From: Mytilinidion resinicola
Taxonomy: Eukaryota; Ascomycota; Dothideomycetes; Mytilinidiales; Mytilinidiaceae
NCBI RefSeq assembly: GCF_010093595.1
Contig: NW_022985463.1
Location: forward strand, 5,323 to 69,322
DNA: 64,000 nt
Direction: 5' to 3'
Of the stretch, positions 34,823-45,876 are shown in pieces (within the stretch, counting starts at the first letter, position 1; the number at the start of each line of letters is the position of its first letter). A program made the translations under genes and the position numbers. A model generated the notes under the pieces. The model made no database searches. It had not been told where the DNA came from and worked only from the letters and a program-made list of their open reading frames with translations.

Positions 34823-36748
34823 GGTGGTAACGGGGAAGTTGAAGGGGGTTGGTGAGGATTATGAGGAAGTTTGGTCAGATAGAATGGGATAGGATGAGGT
34901 AAGAGAGAGAAAGAGAGAGCGCGGGGCAGATCTGAGATGAGGTGCGGGGCAGTTGGTATGCATGTATAGTGCAGCAGCAGGGAGCTTGGGGTGGAAGCGT
35001 AGGTAGTGGAAAGAGAGTGTGTGGGTCTCTTCGTATCGGCGGGCGGTAGCCTAGCCCGGGCGTAGGAAGAAGAGCTACGGGAATCGAAAACACCAAAGCG
35101 GAGTTACCGCGCCATATTTGGGCTGCCACGTTGCAGACGGTACGTACCGTGGTGTGGTGTGGTGTCAAAATGGAGCGACAGGCACAACTTACTGTCAAAA
35201 GCGACGATGTGAATGGGTGCCGAGAGGGAGATGCGGTGGGAGCGCTAAAACGTTAAATATGGACGCGCAGTTGGCGGCGCTTCATGTTGGTGTTAGGACG
35301 AATGTACCAATGAGGGTGAGAATGATGCCGAAGTAGAGAAGAACATAACCAATAGTATAGAACATAAATAATATTGATCGTACTATCCAGAATATACTGT
35401 CAAATTGAGAGGTGATGTCGTAAAGCAGGGCCAGGTTTAGATATGGGCAGCGTGGTATGGGTGGGACAAGAACTTCCTACAGGGAATTAGGCTACGAGGC
35501 GTATGCAGGTCGTGCAACGTTCCGGTAAGACATTAGAAGAAGTGGTGGGTTAATTTAGGACAACTCATGGTACGGAGGAGGGATCGTAATGGCAGGACTG
35601 ATGACGCGAGCTTGAGAGGGTAGTTGGTGTTAGGAAAATATGAGGTGGCAATAAGGTCGGTGGAAATAGAGATGAAAAACGTGAGGTATTCGGTTCATGT
35701 TCAGGACTCACGAACTTGTCCATCTCGAACGCCCTCGTAGTCCTTGATATCGACACGCGAAAACAACTCCTCGTGTCTACAAATCGGCGAGGTCCTGGAA
35801 CATATCAAGCATCGATCAAGTCAAGCATAAGATCTCCCATCGAAAGGAAAGGTAAAAATCCAAGATGCAAGGTGGCGATTGAATCAGTCTGATTTCCAAC
35901 CTCATAACCAGCCCCCCACCGCAAGCTATGCATCAGCAAAATAAGCAGATGGCCATCCAGGTCGTAACGCATCCATGGCGTGGCAAAATCATCAACAAAA
36001 GGGCTGTATATACATGCGGATTAAATGCGAGTAGCAGTTCCGAAAGAGACCATGGTGCGCTCCACTGGAAGGTAAAACCCCTGAAGCGTATGGAAAATGA
36101 GAGAGAAGAAGCGAAATGAGCAAATTTTGGGTGGGACGTTTTGGCTAAGGTATCCGGACACGGGACCGTACAGTGAGGGTCCGGAAGATTGCAGGTTCAC
36201 CAAGGGAGGGTCCAGGGAGATGTGGAGATGATGTTCCGTGAGGAAATTTGAGTGTTAGATCCTTGGTGGAATCCTGGTCCTGTGGAGAAATGATAAAGTC
36301 CGGAATGGAGACGGCAGAACATGACAAAAAGAAAAACCGCGCGGCATGGATCCATGAAGTCGTATAGCCCCAGACACCAGCACCAGGAATAACACTTTCA
36401 AGCACAGTCCAGGCAGATCCCACGGCATCCACAATTACAAAAAAATCAACGCCCGGAATCCATCCAGAAGGTTTGAACGTTCTAATCCGGCTTCTTTTCG
36501 GTACTCACGTATTACCGGGAAGATCCCTGAGAAAGAGGAGAAACGAGGTGAATGGCTCGGCAATTAAAGGGGTACTCCATCAAAAACGCTCCGGCGAAAA
36601 CGTGTTTAGGGTATCTCCAGGTGGTGCACGGACCAATGGAAGACGACTGCTGGCGGTGACGGGACAGAAACAATGGCCACGGAAATCTACAACGCCAGGG
36701 GCGGAAGTATGAAAATAATTGCACACGAAGGACATGGACCAGCCGCTA
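34823..36748. other. Gene-poor intergenic region
   Basis: About 1.9 kb upstream of the MOSC gene and downstream of the RfeG-like gene. Only short open frames without motifs; nothing else recognised. Confidence 0.5.
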
Positions 36749-37763
36749 CTAACCACGGCGGCGTCCGTGATTAGCGGGTTGCGGTGGCGGATTTGGGTAC
36801 TCTGGTGCGGGATTTTCGTCAGTGACTGCCGGCCCAGCTGACCAAACACGAAAAATACTCACGGCGTCCATCCGAAGCTTGGTAGTACCCAGCAGGGGGA
36901 GCACTGTACTGGCCTTAGCGATATACCAAAGGAGACCGGTGGAAGAATCCATAATACCTTGGTTGCGGAGGAACCTGATAGGATTGTGTCGGAGGAGCTG
37001 TAGCAGCCTGTTGTGGGTACGTGTACCTTGGGTCTTGATGCTGCGCGTATTGTGCATGCTGGTCCTGTGAAGCACTCTGCTGGGTGTATGTGTAGTTAGG
37101 CTGCGTCCTAAGTTGTCCTTGGGCTTGGTTGTAGGGAGGTTGCTGGTACGCTTGACCTGCTGGAGCGGCATATGCGGCCTGTGGCTGTGGCTGCGCATAC
37201 GTGTAAGACGGTTCCGGCTGTTGGTACTGCTGGTGTGATTGATGTGTGGGTTGAGGGGGGTAGGCGGGTCTTGAGGGCTGCTGGTATGGAACGGCAGCCG
37301 GAGCAGGCGCGGGGTCACTTGGTCCATAGTACTGCCTAGACTGGTGGGTTCTAGAGTCCTGATATGAAACTAAAGCTTTGTCAGGGTGTTTTGAGTGCTT
37401 TGCATCTCGCGCATGCGGACTACCTCGTCCTTGTGAGACCTCAGTGCGCCACCGCTGCGAGTCCAACTTCAAGTCGGCTACCATTTGCTGTGGTCGTCAG
37501 CGACGAAATCTCCACCAGAACGGCATACATACACTTGTTAGATTGCGGTAGGCCGTAATCCAATAGCCTTGCACGCCCTGCTGCATGTCAGAAGCCGTGG
37601 TGGTGTGGATGGGACGTCCAGGTGGTAGGCAAACCTGATACTCGCCAGTACCTTCTCCAGGCCGCACCAGAGCGTCATTGCCTAGATAGCGCTGGATATC
37701 GGCGGTAATGACCTCTCTGGCGATGCCCTCTCCGGGCTGGAACCACTGCCGAGTTACAGACAT
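36749..37763 (-). CDS. RfeG-like fungal protein
   Basis: Minus-strand model 37763..37635, 37577..37533, 37487..36958, 36903..36863, 36801..36749, about 265 residues. The N-terminus has the family signature WFQPGEGIAREVITADIQRYLG, NDALVRPGEGTGEYQ, GVQGYWITAYRNLT and MVADLKLDSQRW. A Gln/Tyr/Pro-rich low-complexity part follows, then APPAGYYQASDGR and a basic end. The family is named after Aspergillus RfeG, annotated as a transcription factor, though no DNA-binding fold is obvious. An additional 81-nt in-frame intron (GTCTCA..CAG) may split the residues after SQRWRTE. The first intron acceptor is ambiguous by one codon (37578/37581). Confidence 0.78.
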
Positions 37764-39312
37764 AGCGGAGAGATGTGATGGATGATGAAACGTGAGAGAG
37801 TGAAAGGAAGGTACTGGTGGCAGCACGGAAAAAAGCCACAACCGAGCAGCAGAGATAGCGGAAGGATTCAGGTCCCGCGATAACGGTCACGGAAGGCCGT
37901 GGTCGAGAGAAGCGGCAGTGCTGGGCGAGCGCGGTGGGGGGTGGTGGGAGGCAGAGGGGGCAGCGGCAGGTGGGAGAGATTCCAGAAGAGCGCAGACGCA
38001 GCAGGCAGCGAGGTGCGGGGATTCTCAATATACCGGCAGTTTGGCAAGCTGGCAAGCCGCACGACGAGGGTCGACGGGGAGGGAGGCGTGATCAGTGGCG
38101 GCAAGCCGTTTTGGGATGCCGGGGGGCCAGGAAGGCTTCAGCTGCGATGAATAAGACCAGAGGGCCCGGCTGCGGCTGCTGCACGTCGCCAAAGACAGAA
38201 CGGACGGAGCGAGGCGGTTGGGGAGGTGAAGGTACACGCTGCGGCTCTGTGGGCGGGTGGGCGAGCTTAAGAGGCGGGCGGGCGCAGGCGGCGGCAATTG
38301 GACAGCCAGAGCTGCACGCAATGGACTCGGGCAGCAGACGGACGCCGTGTCAGGCCTGCAGCGCGCGTGTCAAGTGTGTCAAGCTGCTGTCCGTTCGCGC
38401 TGTGCCGGATTCTGGGGTTGCGGCGGTGCAGGCGGCGGGAGGCGGGAGAGATCGAGGGAGCGCGAATCGACTCGACCTTAAAGAGAGCAGGAGGGCGAGT
38501 TCGGGGCGCAGGAGGTGGCAGAAAGTGCCAGATGGGCCGCGAAGACGTCAACTCCCTTTTGTCTGTCTGGCGGCCTGCCAGTCCCGCTACGCAGCGGTGG
38601 GTACGCCGACGACATGGCGAGCGTCGGGTTGAAATGCGACGGTTGGGCAGCGACGGCCCAAGAGAGGACGCGGCCAGCGCGACCCACCGCAGTATCACCA
38701 CCGCCTGGCCACCCACGAAGCGTGACAGCCAGTGACGCGCGCTGTCCACGTAAAAGCGTGGAATGTCTGCTCGGCGTGCTGATGTTGAAGGTGCTCCATC
38801 GCGCCGCTTCTTATACACAGGGGAGCCATACCGCCAGATGCCCGGACAGAACTCCTCACGCTATTCCCGCACTATCCCGCCCTCAACGCCTCGCCGTCCA
38901 TCACTCAGACGTCGCCGCGGCCAGCCCAGTCGAGCCAGCACAGCGGCCGCTTGGGCACTGCTGCATGCGAGCGCAACGATTGTTTTATAACCGGTATCCC
39001 GCCATTCGCACGGCGCTGCTAGCACACCGCAGCCTCTCAGTTTGTCGGCATCATCCCAGCCTCAGGCAGAGACGCGGCGGCGAAGGCGTTGCAGCTCCAG
39101 CAGGCCAAGCGCCTCCGCACATCCTCGAGGCTGCCGCCCGTCAGGCACCGCGGGAAGCACGTGTTCGCCGTCGCGCTGCGGATACTAACTGCACGAAGCT
39201 GCAGCTGCCGCATCGCACACTGCACCTCCATGCACCCACGCCCAAGCGTCCGCAGCGCTACTCCTGACCTCCTGCGACATCCCGGCGTTGCTCCCGTCGA
39301 CATGCGTCCAAT
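37764..39312. other. GC-rich upstream region of RfeG-like gene
   Basis: About 1.5 kb between the RfeG-like start and the 3' end of the GST gene. Long open frames occur on both strands because of high GC content; none shows family motifs. Confidence 0.5.
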
Positions 39313-40441
39313 CTACAGCTTTGCACCTGCAGCCGCCTTCGCCTCGACCGTTGTGACCCTGAAGCCCGTCCTGGGGGCATGAATCCGGATCTCCTTGCCC
39401 CCGTCTCTGCTCCGAGAGGTCACCGCTACTTCGTTGTGCGTGAGCGTCACCAGACGGCCCCGGTCGCGGTTGAGGAACCCCGAATCTGTGGGGTATACTT
39501 CTACCTCGATGCCCTCCGTGAGACCGAGCGGCTCGTTTGCGTCGACGCCGCTGCTGGGCTCTGCAAAGTCGGCCTCCAGGATCAACTTGACTGCTTCGGG
39601 CCCCTTCAGCGGAACCGGCTTGGGCACCGCTGCTTTGCCTGCCTTGACGGCTGCACGAAATCGCGACACCCACGAATAGACGCGAGGGAATTGCTGCGCG
39701 GAGACGACATCGGGCGGCAGCGAGCCCTTCATGTCCACGAGCCAATCAAACGGCCAGATGCCTAGAACAGAGGTGAGGTGAGGTGAGGTGAGGGGCTTTA
39801 AGGAGCGGACGCGTGAAGCCACCCACCTTCAATGTCAGCCAAGGATGGCTTATCGGTCTTGAGTATCCAATCCCTCCCATCGGCTAGGAGCGTCGTTTCG
39901 AGGAAGTCGAAGGCGGACTTCATGTAGGCGATCGACTCGGGCCTTCCCTTCTCCATGGCCGCCTTGTCCCAGGGTCTGCCTGACCACTGCGTGCGGTCCT
40001 TCATGAAGGTGGGATCGTTCATTGTCGGGAACGACGTCGGAATCAGCGATGCCGCACGTGAGAACACGGGTCCCTCAATCGTCCACTTCTCCAACAGCCG
40101 TTCAATCGCTTTCTGCTCGGGCCCGGTGGCACCAAGAGCACCGTTGGGGAATCTTTCCTCCAATTTCCTCAGTATCAGCCGGGTGTCGCAGTAGACGTCT
40201 CGCCCGATGGCCATGACCGGTATGCGACGGTACTTCACCCCAAGCGCGTCGAGGTCTGCACGTGGCATGACGGGTGGTTGCAGCTACTGATTGTCAGACT
40301 GCATGCCTCCCCAGCATGAGGGATAAAGAAGCTTACACACTGCGCATACTCAATGCCTCGTAGCGCCAGATACCACACGACTCGCCTTGCATATGGCGAG
40401 TAAGGGTAGTGGAAGAGGATGAGGTTGTTTGGCGCTGCCAT
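39313..40441 (-). CDS. Glutathione S-transferase-fold protein with C-terminal extension
   Basis: Minus-strand model 40441..40337, 40283..39827, 39761..39313, 336 residues. The thioredoxin-like N-domain shows LFHYPYSPYARRVVWYLALRG, then after the first intron LQPPVMPRADL, YRRIPVMAIG and DTRLILRKLEERFP. An all-helical GST C-domain follows (SLADIEGIWPFDWLV across intron 2). The last 120 residues form an extension (EVEVYPTDSG, RLVTLTHNEVAV). Many fungal proteins share this layout; substrate and role are not known. A catalytic Ser/Tyr could be in SPYARR. Intron 2 holds a short AGGTG tandem repeat. It is divergent from the polymerase eta gene. Confidence 0.85.
39771..39790. repeat. AGGTG pentamer microsatellite
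   Basis: Four perfect AGGTG units within intron 2 of the GST-fold gene. Confidence 0.85.
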
Positions 40442-41274
40442 CTTCAGTGCTAGCTCTGATAGCTTTTACTATTATATTGTACGTGACAAGGTGGTAAGTC
40501 GACGCAGGCCCCATCGTCGTTTATATGGTCGTCGTATTGTGAAGCGAAGCTCACGTCTGTCTTTTGCCTCGGCTTGCGGCCACCGCGGCGATCGGCGTAG
40601 GGCGTGCCGTCGACATCGTCATGCAAGCTTGGGCCAATCAACGCCCGAGTGCAATATCCAAACCTTGGACGATTCCATTTAGTGGAGGTTCAAGATACAT
40701 GACATTGTAGATTGAAGGTAAGAAGTGTTTGAGAGAACTCGTACGACCGAGGACAAACATGCCCGTCTGCCAGGTGGCTTTTGTTAGTAATTGTAGTACT
40801 TGGAGTATTATTGATACCTAGGTACACGAAATTAGACTATCCCGTGAATTGCTTCCGAGAAGTACAGTCTTAAGATTATCACTCATAGTAATCCAACTCA
40901 CTGATTGTGCATCCTGGACTATCTTCGGGTTCAACTTGAATCCACTGTCTACCCAATTGGGCCGGATTTGAAGAACAGTGAACGAATATGCAACTTAAGC
41001 CTAGCATTGGGGCCTTAATCCTGTCTGGAATACACAATTCAAATGCTTTACAGCAAAAACGAATTCGTGCTCCATACTTCGATCTGGGCAGTATGCATTT
41101 CGTGGAAATTCTTGACGTCGACACGCTCCCGGCACACGTGACAACCCGTAGACGCGAAGCCATTCAACTTCAACTGCATCTCTTCCCCAAACTCACCACA
41201 AAACGTCCACAAATACCCATCTCCACCAACAATGCCCCTGCCCCCCACCACCGCCTAACCCAACGCCCCCAAAC
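40442..41274. promoter_or_regulatory. Divergent promoter region, GST-fold / polymerase eta
   Basis: An 833-bp gap between divergent start codons. No specific element was recognised. Confidence 0.45.
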
Positions 41275-43443
41275 ATGTCCTCCCCGCCACCCTTCCTCCC
41301 CTCCTCCGCCCCCTCCTCCGCCGCCGGCCGCCGCAAATCCGCCTTCACCTACAAACACCTCGCGCAACTCGCCTCCTACTCGCCCACCACCCCGCTCCGC
41401 GTCATCGCCCACGTCGACCTCGACGCCTTCTACGCCCAATGCGAGCAAGTCCGCCTGCACCTCCCCGCCTCCACACCCCTCGCCGTGCAGCAATGGCAAG
41501 GGCTGATCGCGATCAACTACCCCGCGCGCGCCTTCGGCCTGGGGCGGCACATCACGGCCACCGAGGCGCAGAAACTCTGCCCGGCGCTGGTCATGCAGCA
41601 CGTCGCGACGTGGCGGGAGGGCGACGCGACGTGGGCGTACCACGCGGACGCGGCGGCGCACATCGCGACGCACAAGGTCAGCCTGGACCCGTACCGGCGC
41701 GAGAGCCGCAAGATACTGGGGGTGATTAAGAGCGTGTTGCCTGCGGGAGCCGGGCAGCGGGTGGAGAAGGCGAGCGTGGATGAGGTGTTTATGGATCTGA
41801 GCGCGCAGGTGCACGGGATCTTGCTGGAGCGGTACCCGGAGCTGAGGGGGCCGCCGCCGTATGACGACCCTGCGGAACTGTTGCCGCGGCCGCCGACGAC
41901 GGCGCTGGAGTGGCGGGGGGATGCGTTGGTGGATTTGGAGCGGGGCGAGGCGGAGGAGGAAGATCCGGATTGGGACGATGTGGCCATTTGCGTTGGGAGT
42001 GAGATTGTGAGGGATGTGCGTGCGCGGGTGTGGGAGGAGCTGCGGTATACGTGCTCTGGGGGTGTCGCGCGGAATAAGATGCTGGCGAAGTTGGGGAGTG
42101 GGCATAAGAAGCCGAATGCGCAGACGGTGGTTCGGAATCGCGCGGTGGGGCATTTTTTGAGTGAGTTTAAGTTCACGAAGATTAGGAATCTGGGCGGGAA
42201 GTTGGGGGATGAGGTGGTGGCGATGTTTAATACGGATGCGGTGGGGGATTTGCTGAAGCAGCCGCTCGAGCAGTTAATGCGGTTGGGAGATGATACGGGA
42301 TCGTGGCTCTACGGTATCATTCGCGGCGAGGACAACAGCGAGGTCAATCCGAGGACGCAGATTAAGAGTATGCTGTCTGCGAAGTCGTTCCGCCCCGCTA
42401 TCAACGACTTCGAGCAGGGCGTCCGCTGGCTGCGCATCTTCGCTGCGGATATTTTCTCCCGCTGCGTGGAAGAAGGCGTGCTAGAGAATAAACGCAAACC
42501 GAAGACCATCAACCTACACCACCGCCAAGGGCGGCAGACGCGCTCAAAACAGGCCCCTATACCCCAGGGCAAAACCTTGACCGAGCAGATCCTATTCGAT
42601 CTCGCCAAGAGCCTCTTCGCACAGATCATCGTCGACGGGCGCGCATGGCCGTGCATAAACCTCTCCCTAAGCGTAGGAGGCTGGGAAGACAGCGTCGCCA
42701 ATAATAAAGGCATAAGCGGCTTCCTCGTCCGCGGCGAAGAAGCCAAAGCGCTACGAGAGAGCGAGAGACAGTCCGACGCGGCGGTCGAACGGAGAGACGA
42801 GCGGCCGCCGGAGAAAAGGAGGAAGCTAGAGAACGGCCGCAGTATACAAAAGTTCTTCACGCCTCGCCTCCCCAATCACACGAGCACGAGCGGCGATGCA
42901 GACGCTCCGCCCAACCCCAACCGCTCGCCTGAGCGCCAGGACAGTAGAGAGCAAGAAATGTTCGACGACGACTTGGACCTCGATCACCAACTAGACTCGG
43001 ACGACGACGACGTCCAATACCCTCCCCTCTCTCCCTCCCGCCCATCAACACCAAAAACGCACCTCAACGACGACACCCCTCCGGACCTCACCCCTCCATC
43101 CGCACAACCCCAGTCCCACTCCCCCCGTACCCTCCCCCATCACGTCCAGCAAACTCTGGACACCTTCTTCTGCTCCCGCTGCTCTACCACTTTTCTCGCA
43201 GCGGAAAAGACCGAGCACGCCGACTGGCACTTCGCGAAAGACCTCGCGAAAGATCTGCAAGCGCAGGAGCGGGCCGACGCGGAGCGGAGACGCACTCGCG
43301 CGCCCTCGAAACCTGTGCCTCCGAAGCCGCAAAGCAGAGGCCGCGGTCGGCCGGCTGGCGGTGGTGGGAGTGGGAGTGGGAGCGGGAGTGCAGGGAGAGG
43401 CGGGGAGAAGGGGCAAAAACGGCTGGCGTTTGGGAAGGGTTGA
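41275..43443 (+). CDS. RAD30: DNA polymerase eta (Y family)
   Basis: Single exon, 722 residues. It performs translesion synthesis past UV photoproducts. Catalytic carboxylates are visible in VIAHVDLDAFYAQCE and in SVDEVFMDLS. NYPARAFGL and the helix-hairpin region (RNLGGKLGDEVVAMF) follow, then the little-finger segment (RKPKTINLHH). The C-terminal part is disordered and contains SIQKFFTP (about 523-530), a partial PCNA-binding motif, and a canonical PIP box QQTLDTFF (about 625-632). This directly abuts a UBZ-type zinc finger: CSRC with HADWH downstream. A Gly/Ser-Arg tail closes the protein. The start ATG at 41275 follows an in-frame-free leader. High GC content causes long antisense frames. 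Confidence 0.93.
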   Translation: MSSPPPFLPSSAPSSAAGRRKSAFTYKHLAQLASYSPTTPLRVIAHVDLDAFYAQCEQVRLHLPASTPLAVQQWQGLIAINYPARAFGLGRHITATEAQKLCPALVMQHVATWREGDATWAYHADAAAHIATHKVSLDPYRRESRKILGVIKSVLPAGAGQRVEKASVDEVFMDLSAQVHGILLERYPELRGPPPYDDPAELLPRPPTTALEWRGDALVDLERGEAEEEDPDWDDVAICVGSEIVRDVRARVWEELRYTCSGGVARNKMLAKLGSGHKKPNAQTVVRNRAVGHFLSEFKFTKIRNLGGKLGDEVVAMFNTDAVGDLLKQPLEQLMRLGDDTGSWLYGIIRGEDNSEVNPRTQIKSMLSAKSFRPAINDFEQGVRWLRIFAADIFSRCVEEGVLENKRKPKTINLHHRQGRQTRSKQAPIPQGKTLTEQILFDLAKSLFAQIIVDGRAWPCINLSLSVGGWEDSVANNKGISGFLVRGEEAKALRESERQSDAAVERRDERPPEKRRKLENGRSIQKFFTPRLPNHTSTSGDADAPPNPNRSPERQDSREQEMFDDDLDLDHQLDSDDDDVQYPPLSPSRPSTPKTHLNDDTPPDLTPPSAQPQSHSPRTLPHHVQQTLDTFFCSRCSTTFLAAEKTEHADWHFAKDLAKDLQAQERADAERRRTRAPSKPVPPKPQSRGRGRPAGGGGSGSGSGSAGRGGEKGQKRLAFGKG

Positions 43444-44024
43444 GCTCATAACCTTTATGATAGTACCGTAGGAAGGGGTTCAGCGTGTGGAAGCACGAGT
43501 TTGAATAGGGTTGGGGAAGATTGGGTAGTAGGAACACGAATTCCACAATACGAGCGAGCGAGCGAGCGAGCTTGCTTTTGAGTCAGATTCGTCTACCACA
43601 CGACCTGAAGTTTATAAACTCCCTACGTCGTTTTTTTCCGGAGCTAGATGAGTGGTGCATCTCGAAACCCCTCCCCCCCCCTTTTCCTCCTCTCACAGCT
43701 CATCCATCAAAAGCCGGCGCTGCGTCTCCATCCTCTCTGTTCCTCGCCTCTCAATACGTGTCACGCCTTCAAGCCGCAGGAGAAACCTCACTCTTCTCTG
43801 CAGAGAAGTTGGTGCGGGGTGCGGGTGCGGGGGAGCATCTTGCGAATGTCTTTTGCGTGGGCTGGAATGAAAAGCTTGGAACGTTGGGTTTATTGAGCCT
43901 ACCTACTTATCGGGAAAGGGGGTGGGGGCTTGGGCATTGCTGTCAGACCCGACTAACTGAAAAGGAGGAAGGGGCGGCAGGGCCGGTCAAGGAAAAGCGT
44001 GGAGTTCCGCGAGCCGGGAAATTT
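43444..44024. other. Intergenic with CGAG microsatellite
   Basis: This holds five CGAG units at 43551-43570. A plus-strand open frame covers much of this stretch but has no motifs and is not called. Confidence 0.45.
43551..43570. repeat. CGAG tetramer microsatellite
   Basis: Five consecutive CGAG units downstream of the polymerase eta gene. Confidence 0.85.
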
Positions 44025-44480
44025 CTAGATGGGAGGGGCGATTCGTGGTATGGAGGGTCTGGGGAGAGAAAAGCCGGAGGAGAGAGGATAGGGCTTATTT
44101 GGAGGCGGGGTGGAAAGGCTGGTGTGTTGTTGTTTGTAGCGCTCTCGGGGGTGGAAAAGGGTGGCGAAAGCGAGAAGGTGGGTTTGAGGTGGAAGGGATA
44201 CGGAGGGGTGAGGAGCAGAGGGGTGGTTGGATGGGAGGGAGTGGAAAGGGGTGGTTTTGGAAATTGGAGGACCTACGACGTCATAATAATAATACCGCTC
44301 GCACCGTTGTAAACTCTTCCAAGAGATCTTTGTGGATGTAACACGGCACGCTGTGTCTTGTTCTTTGGCGACGGCGCAGGGGGTTGTAAGGGGCTTTTTG
44401 GGATCGCAGGGGTGGCCGGGGGCGAGGGTGTCGATGAGATGGGCGCAGGGGATGTGAAGGATGGCGTCGATATGGCACAT
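44025..44480 (-). CDS. Possible small Cys/His protein
   Basis: A 151-residue frame from ATG 44480 begins MCHIDAILHIPCAHLID, followed by GHPC, TTPC and TACR. The spacing M-C...C-x-H...C...C resembles small fungal proteins with presumed zinc-binding N-termini. The remainder is Pro/Ser-rich and may be untranslated or altered by splicing. Overlapping frames exist on both strands, so coding status is uncertain. No function is proposed. Confidence 0.35.
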   Translation of the reverse strand: MCHIDAILHIPCAHLIDTLAPGHPCDPKKPLTTPCAVAKEQDTACRVTSTKISWKSLQRCERYYYYDVVGPPISKTTPFHSLPSNHPSAPHPSVSLPPQTHLLAFATLFHPRERYKQQHTSLSTPPPNKPYPLSSGFSLPRPSIPRIAPPI

Positions 44481-44777
44481 GGCTTTGGGGCAGAGCTCAT
44501 TCAGTAGTATCTTGGGTAAAATGAGTAAAGTAAGAAGAATGGGGAGAAACGTTTGGTCGGAAATTCAGAATTGGTGGTTTTCTAGAAAAATGCGGGTGCC
44601 CAGAACGTAGAGTAAGGAGAGCATACTCAAGGATTCATGGCTAGGATTGGATGAGGTTTATATGATGAGCTGTCACAAGTCACGCCTCTTGATGGATGTG
44701 TCAAACTCAATATATCCACGTGTGGGGTAACTACGGCACTGAAAAATTCTAGGTCCACCCTCCCCAATAAGCTATAA

Positions 44778-45876
44778 TTAGGACGGGTTCCAGTCATCTA
44801 GCGTTCGATCTTGTCTCTTCTTTTCCTGGTTCGAGTGCCACATATACCATAAGGTCGCCCCTGCGATTAATGCTGCGGTGATCCCTATTACTATCCCTAC
44901 TATCTCTGCGGGAGTGAATTGCCGACCATTGTTCTTGTTTCCGAGTGGTGATGATGCAGTTGTTGTAGAAGAGGGGGTAGACGTTGGTAAGTTCGAGGTG
45001 AAGGGCGTTGTGGATGGGATTTGAGAAGTTTTGAAGGTGGAACTGAGAGCTTCACCAGGATCCGATAGAGTGCTTGTGGGACTATGAGTGGCAGAAGTCG
45101 AGGGAATTGTTGTCAATGTTTCTATGCCGTCATATTAACCACCGCAGGTGTCGTATTATGATGGTCGATGATTCAAGCAGCAGCGCAGCGAAAAGGCCCC
45201 AAAACGGCTCAAAGACAGCACCACATATTGCGGGCTTCACCCTGACTCCGCCTGAGTATACGGTAACCGTCGCTGTGACGTACATAGTAACAGTGTACGC
45301 ACCTGCTGCGCCTGGCTGCTGCGTCGTCGCCGGCAGTGCCCCACCTGTCGTCGGTATTGCGACTTGCCCAATATGCTTGCAGTACTCCGTATACGCTGCA
45401 ACCGCGCTGGTCATGTCGTTCAAGTTGCTCCCGCACGATGAGTAGGCGCAATTGGAGAGGTAGCTCGTCGCAACCGGAATGAGGTCGGAGCGGCAGAAGC
45501 AGCCGTCGATGGGGTCGTTCCCACAGCTGAGTTGCTCGTTGGCGAGCCAGAAGTCACCCCGTGCGTTGCATTCCCAGTAGCAGCATTGAGCGCATCCGCG
45601 AAGCTGTTGGTATAGTGGATACTGGGATATACTGACGGTTCCTGCATTTGTATGTCCGAGGAAGTTGATCCCGAGGGCAAAGAGAAGCGGAGCAAGCAGT
45701 ATTCGAGGAGCTATGGCTGGACTCTTGAGGCGGGAAGTACGAGAGTGTTGATGGATATACGCCTGGAAGAAAGAAACAGAGCTCCTCTATACACTTAGGG
45801 GGAATGAAGGAGAGAAAGCAAGAGTAAAGGCGAGCGAGGAAAAGCCGTTTGAGTTCCTTATCAGCCTGATCCCCAT
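44778..45876 (-). CDS. Cys-rich, mucin-like single-pass membrane protein
   Basis: Two coding blocks are clear. The upstream block (about 45720 down to 45220) reads a hydrophobic leader (ILLAPLLFALGINFLG) and a Cys-rich domain: CAQCCYWECN, CGNDPIDGCFCRSDL, YLSNCAYSSCGSN, AVAAYTEYC, then Thr-rich sequence. The downstream block (45115-44778) is Ser/Thr/Pro-rich with a transmembrane helix (IVGIVIGITAALIAGATLWYMW) and a short charged tail. The layout (secreted Cys-rich domain, mucin stalk, one membrane helix) is common among fungal cell-surface proteins. Exon joints are not settled: an intron ending at the acceptor near 45118 is needed, and the leader block has ATA where a start is expected, so an upstream exon (ATG 45876) is possible. 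Confidence 0.55.

Noticed and set aside
38515..39267. 250-residue plus-strand open frame
   Set aside because: It lies in a GC-rich stretch with overlapping long frames on both strands, with no motif and low-complexity composition; best explained by base composition.
41170..42153. 327-residue frame antisense to polymerase eta
   Set aside because: It is a mirror of the GC-rich codons of a clearly real gene; Arg/Pro/His-rich with no motifs.
43521..44312. 263-residue plus-strand open frame downstream of polymerase eta
   Set aside because: It starts at a microsatellite, is Gly/Arg-rich late in the frame, overlaps other frames and has no domain.
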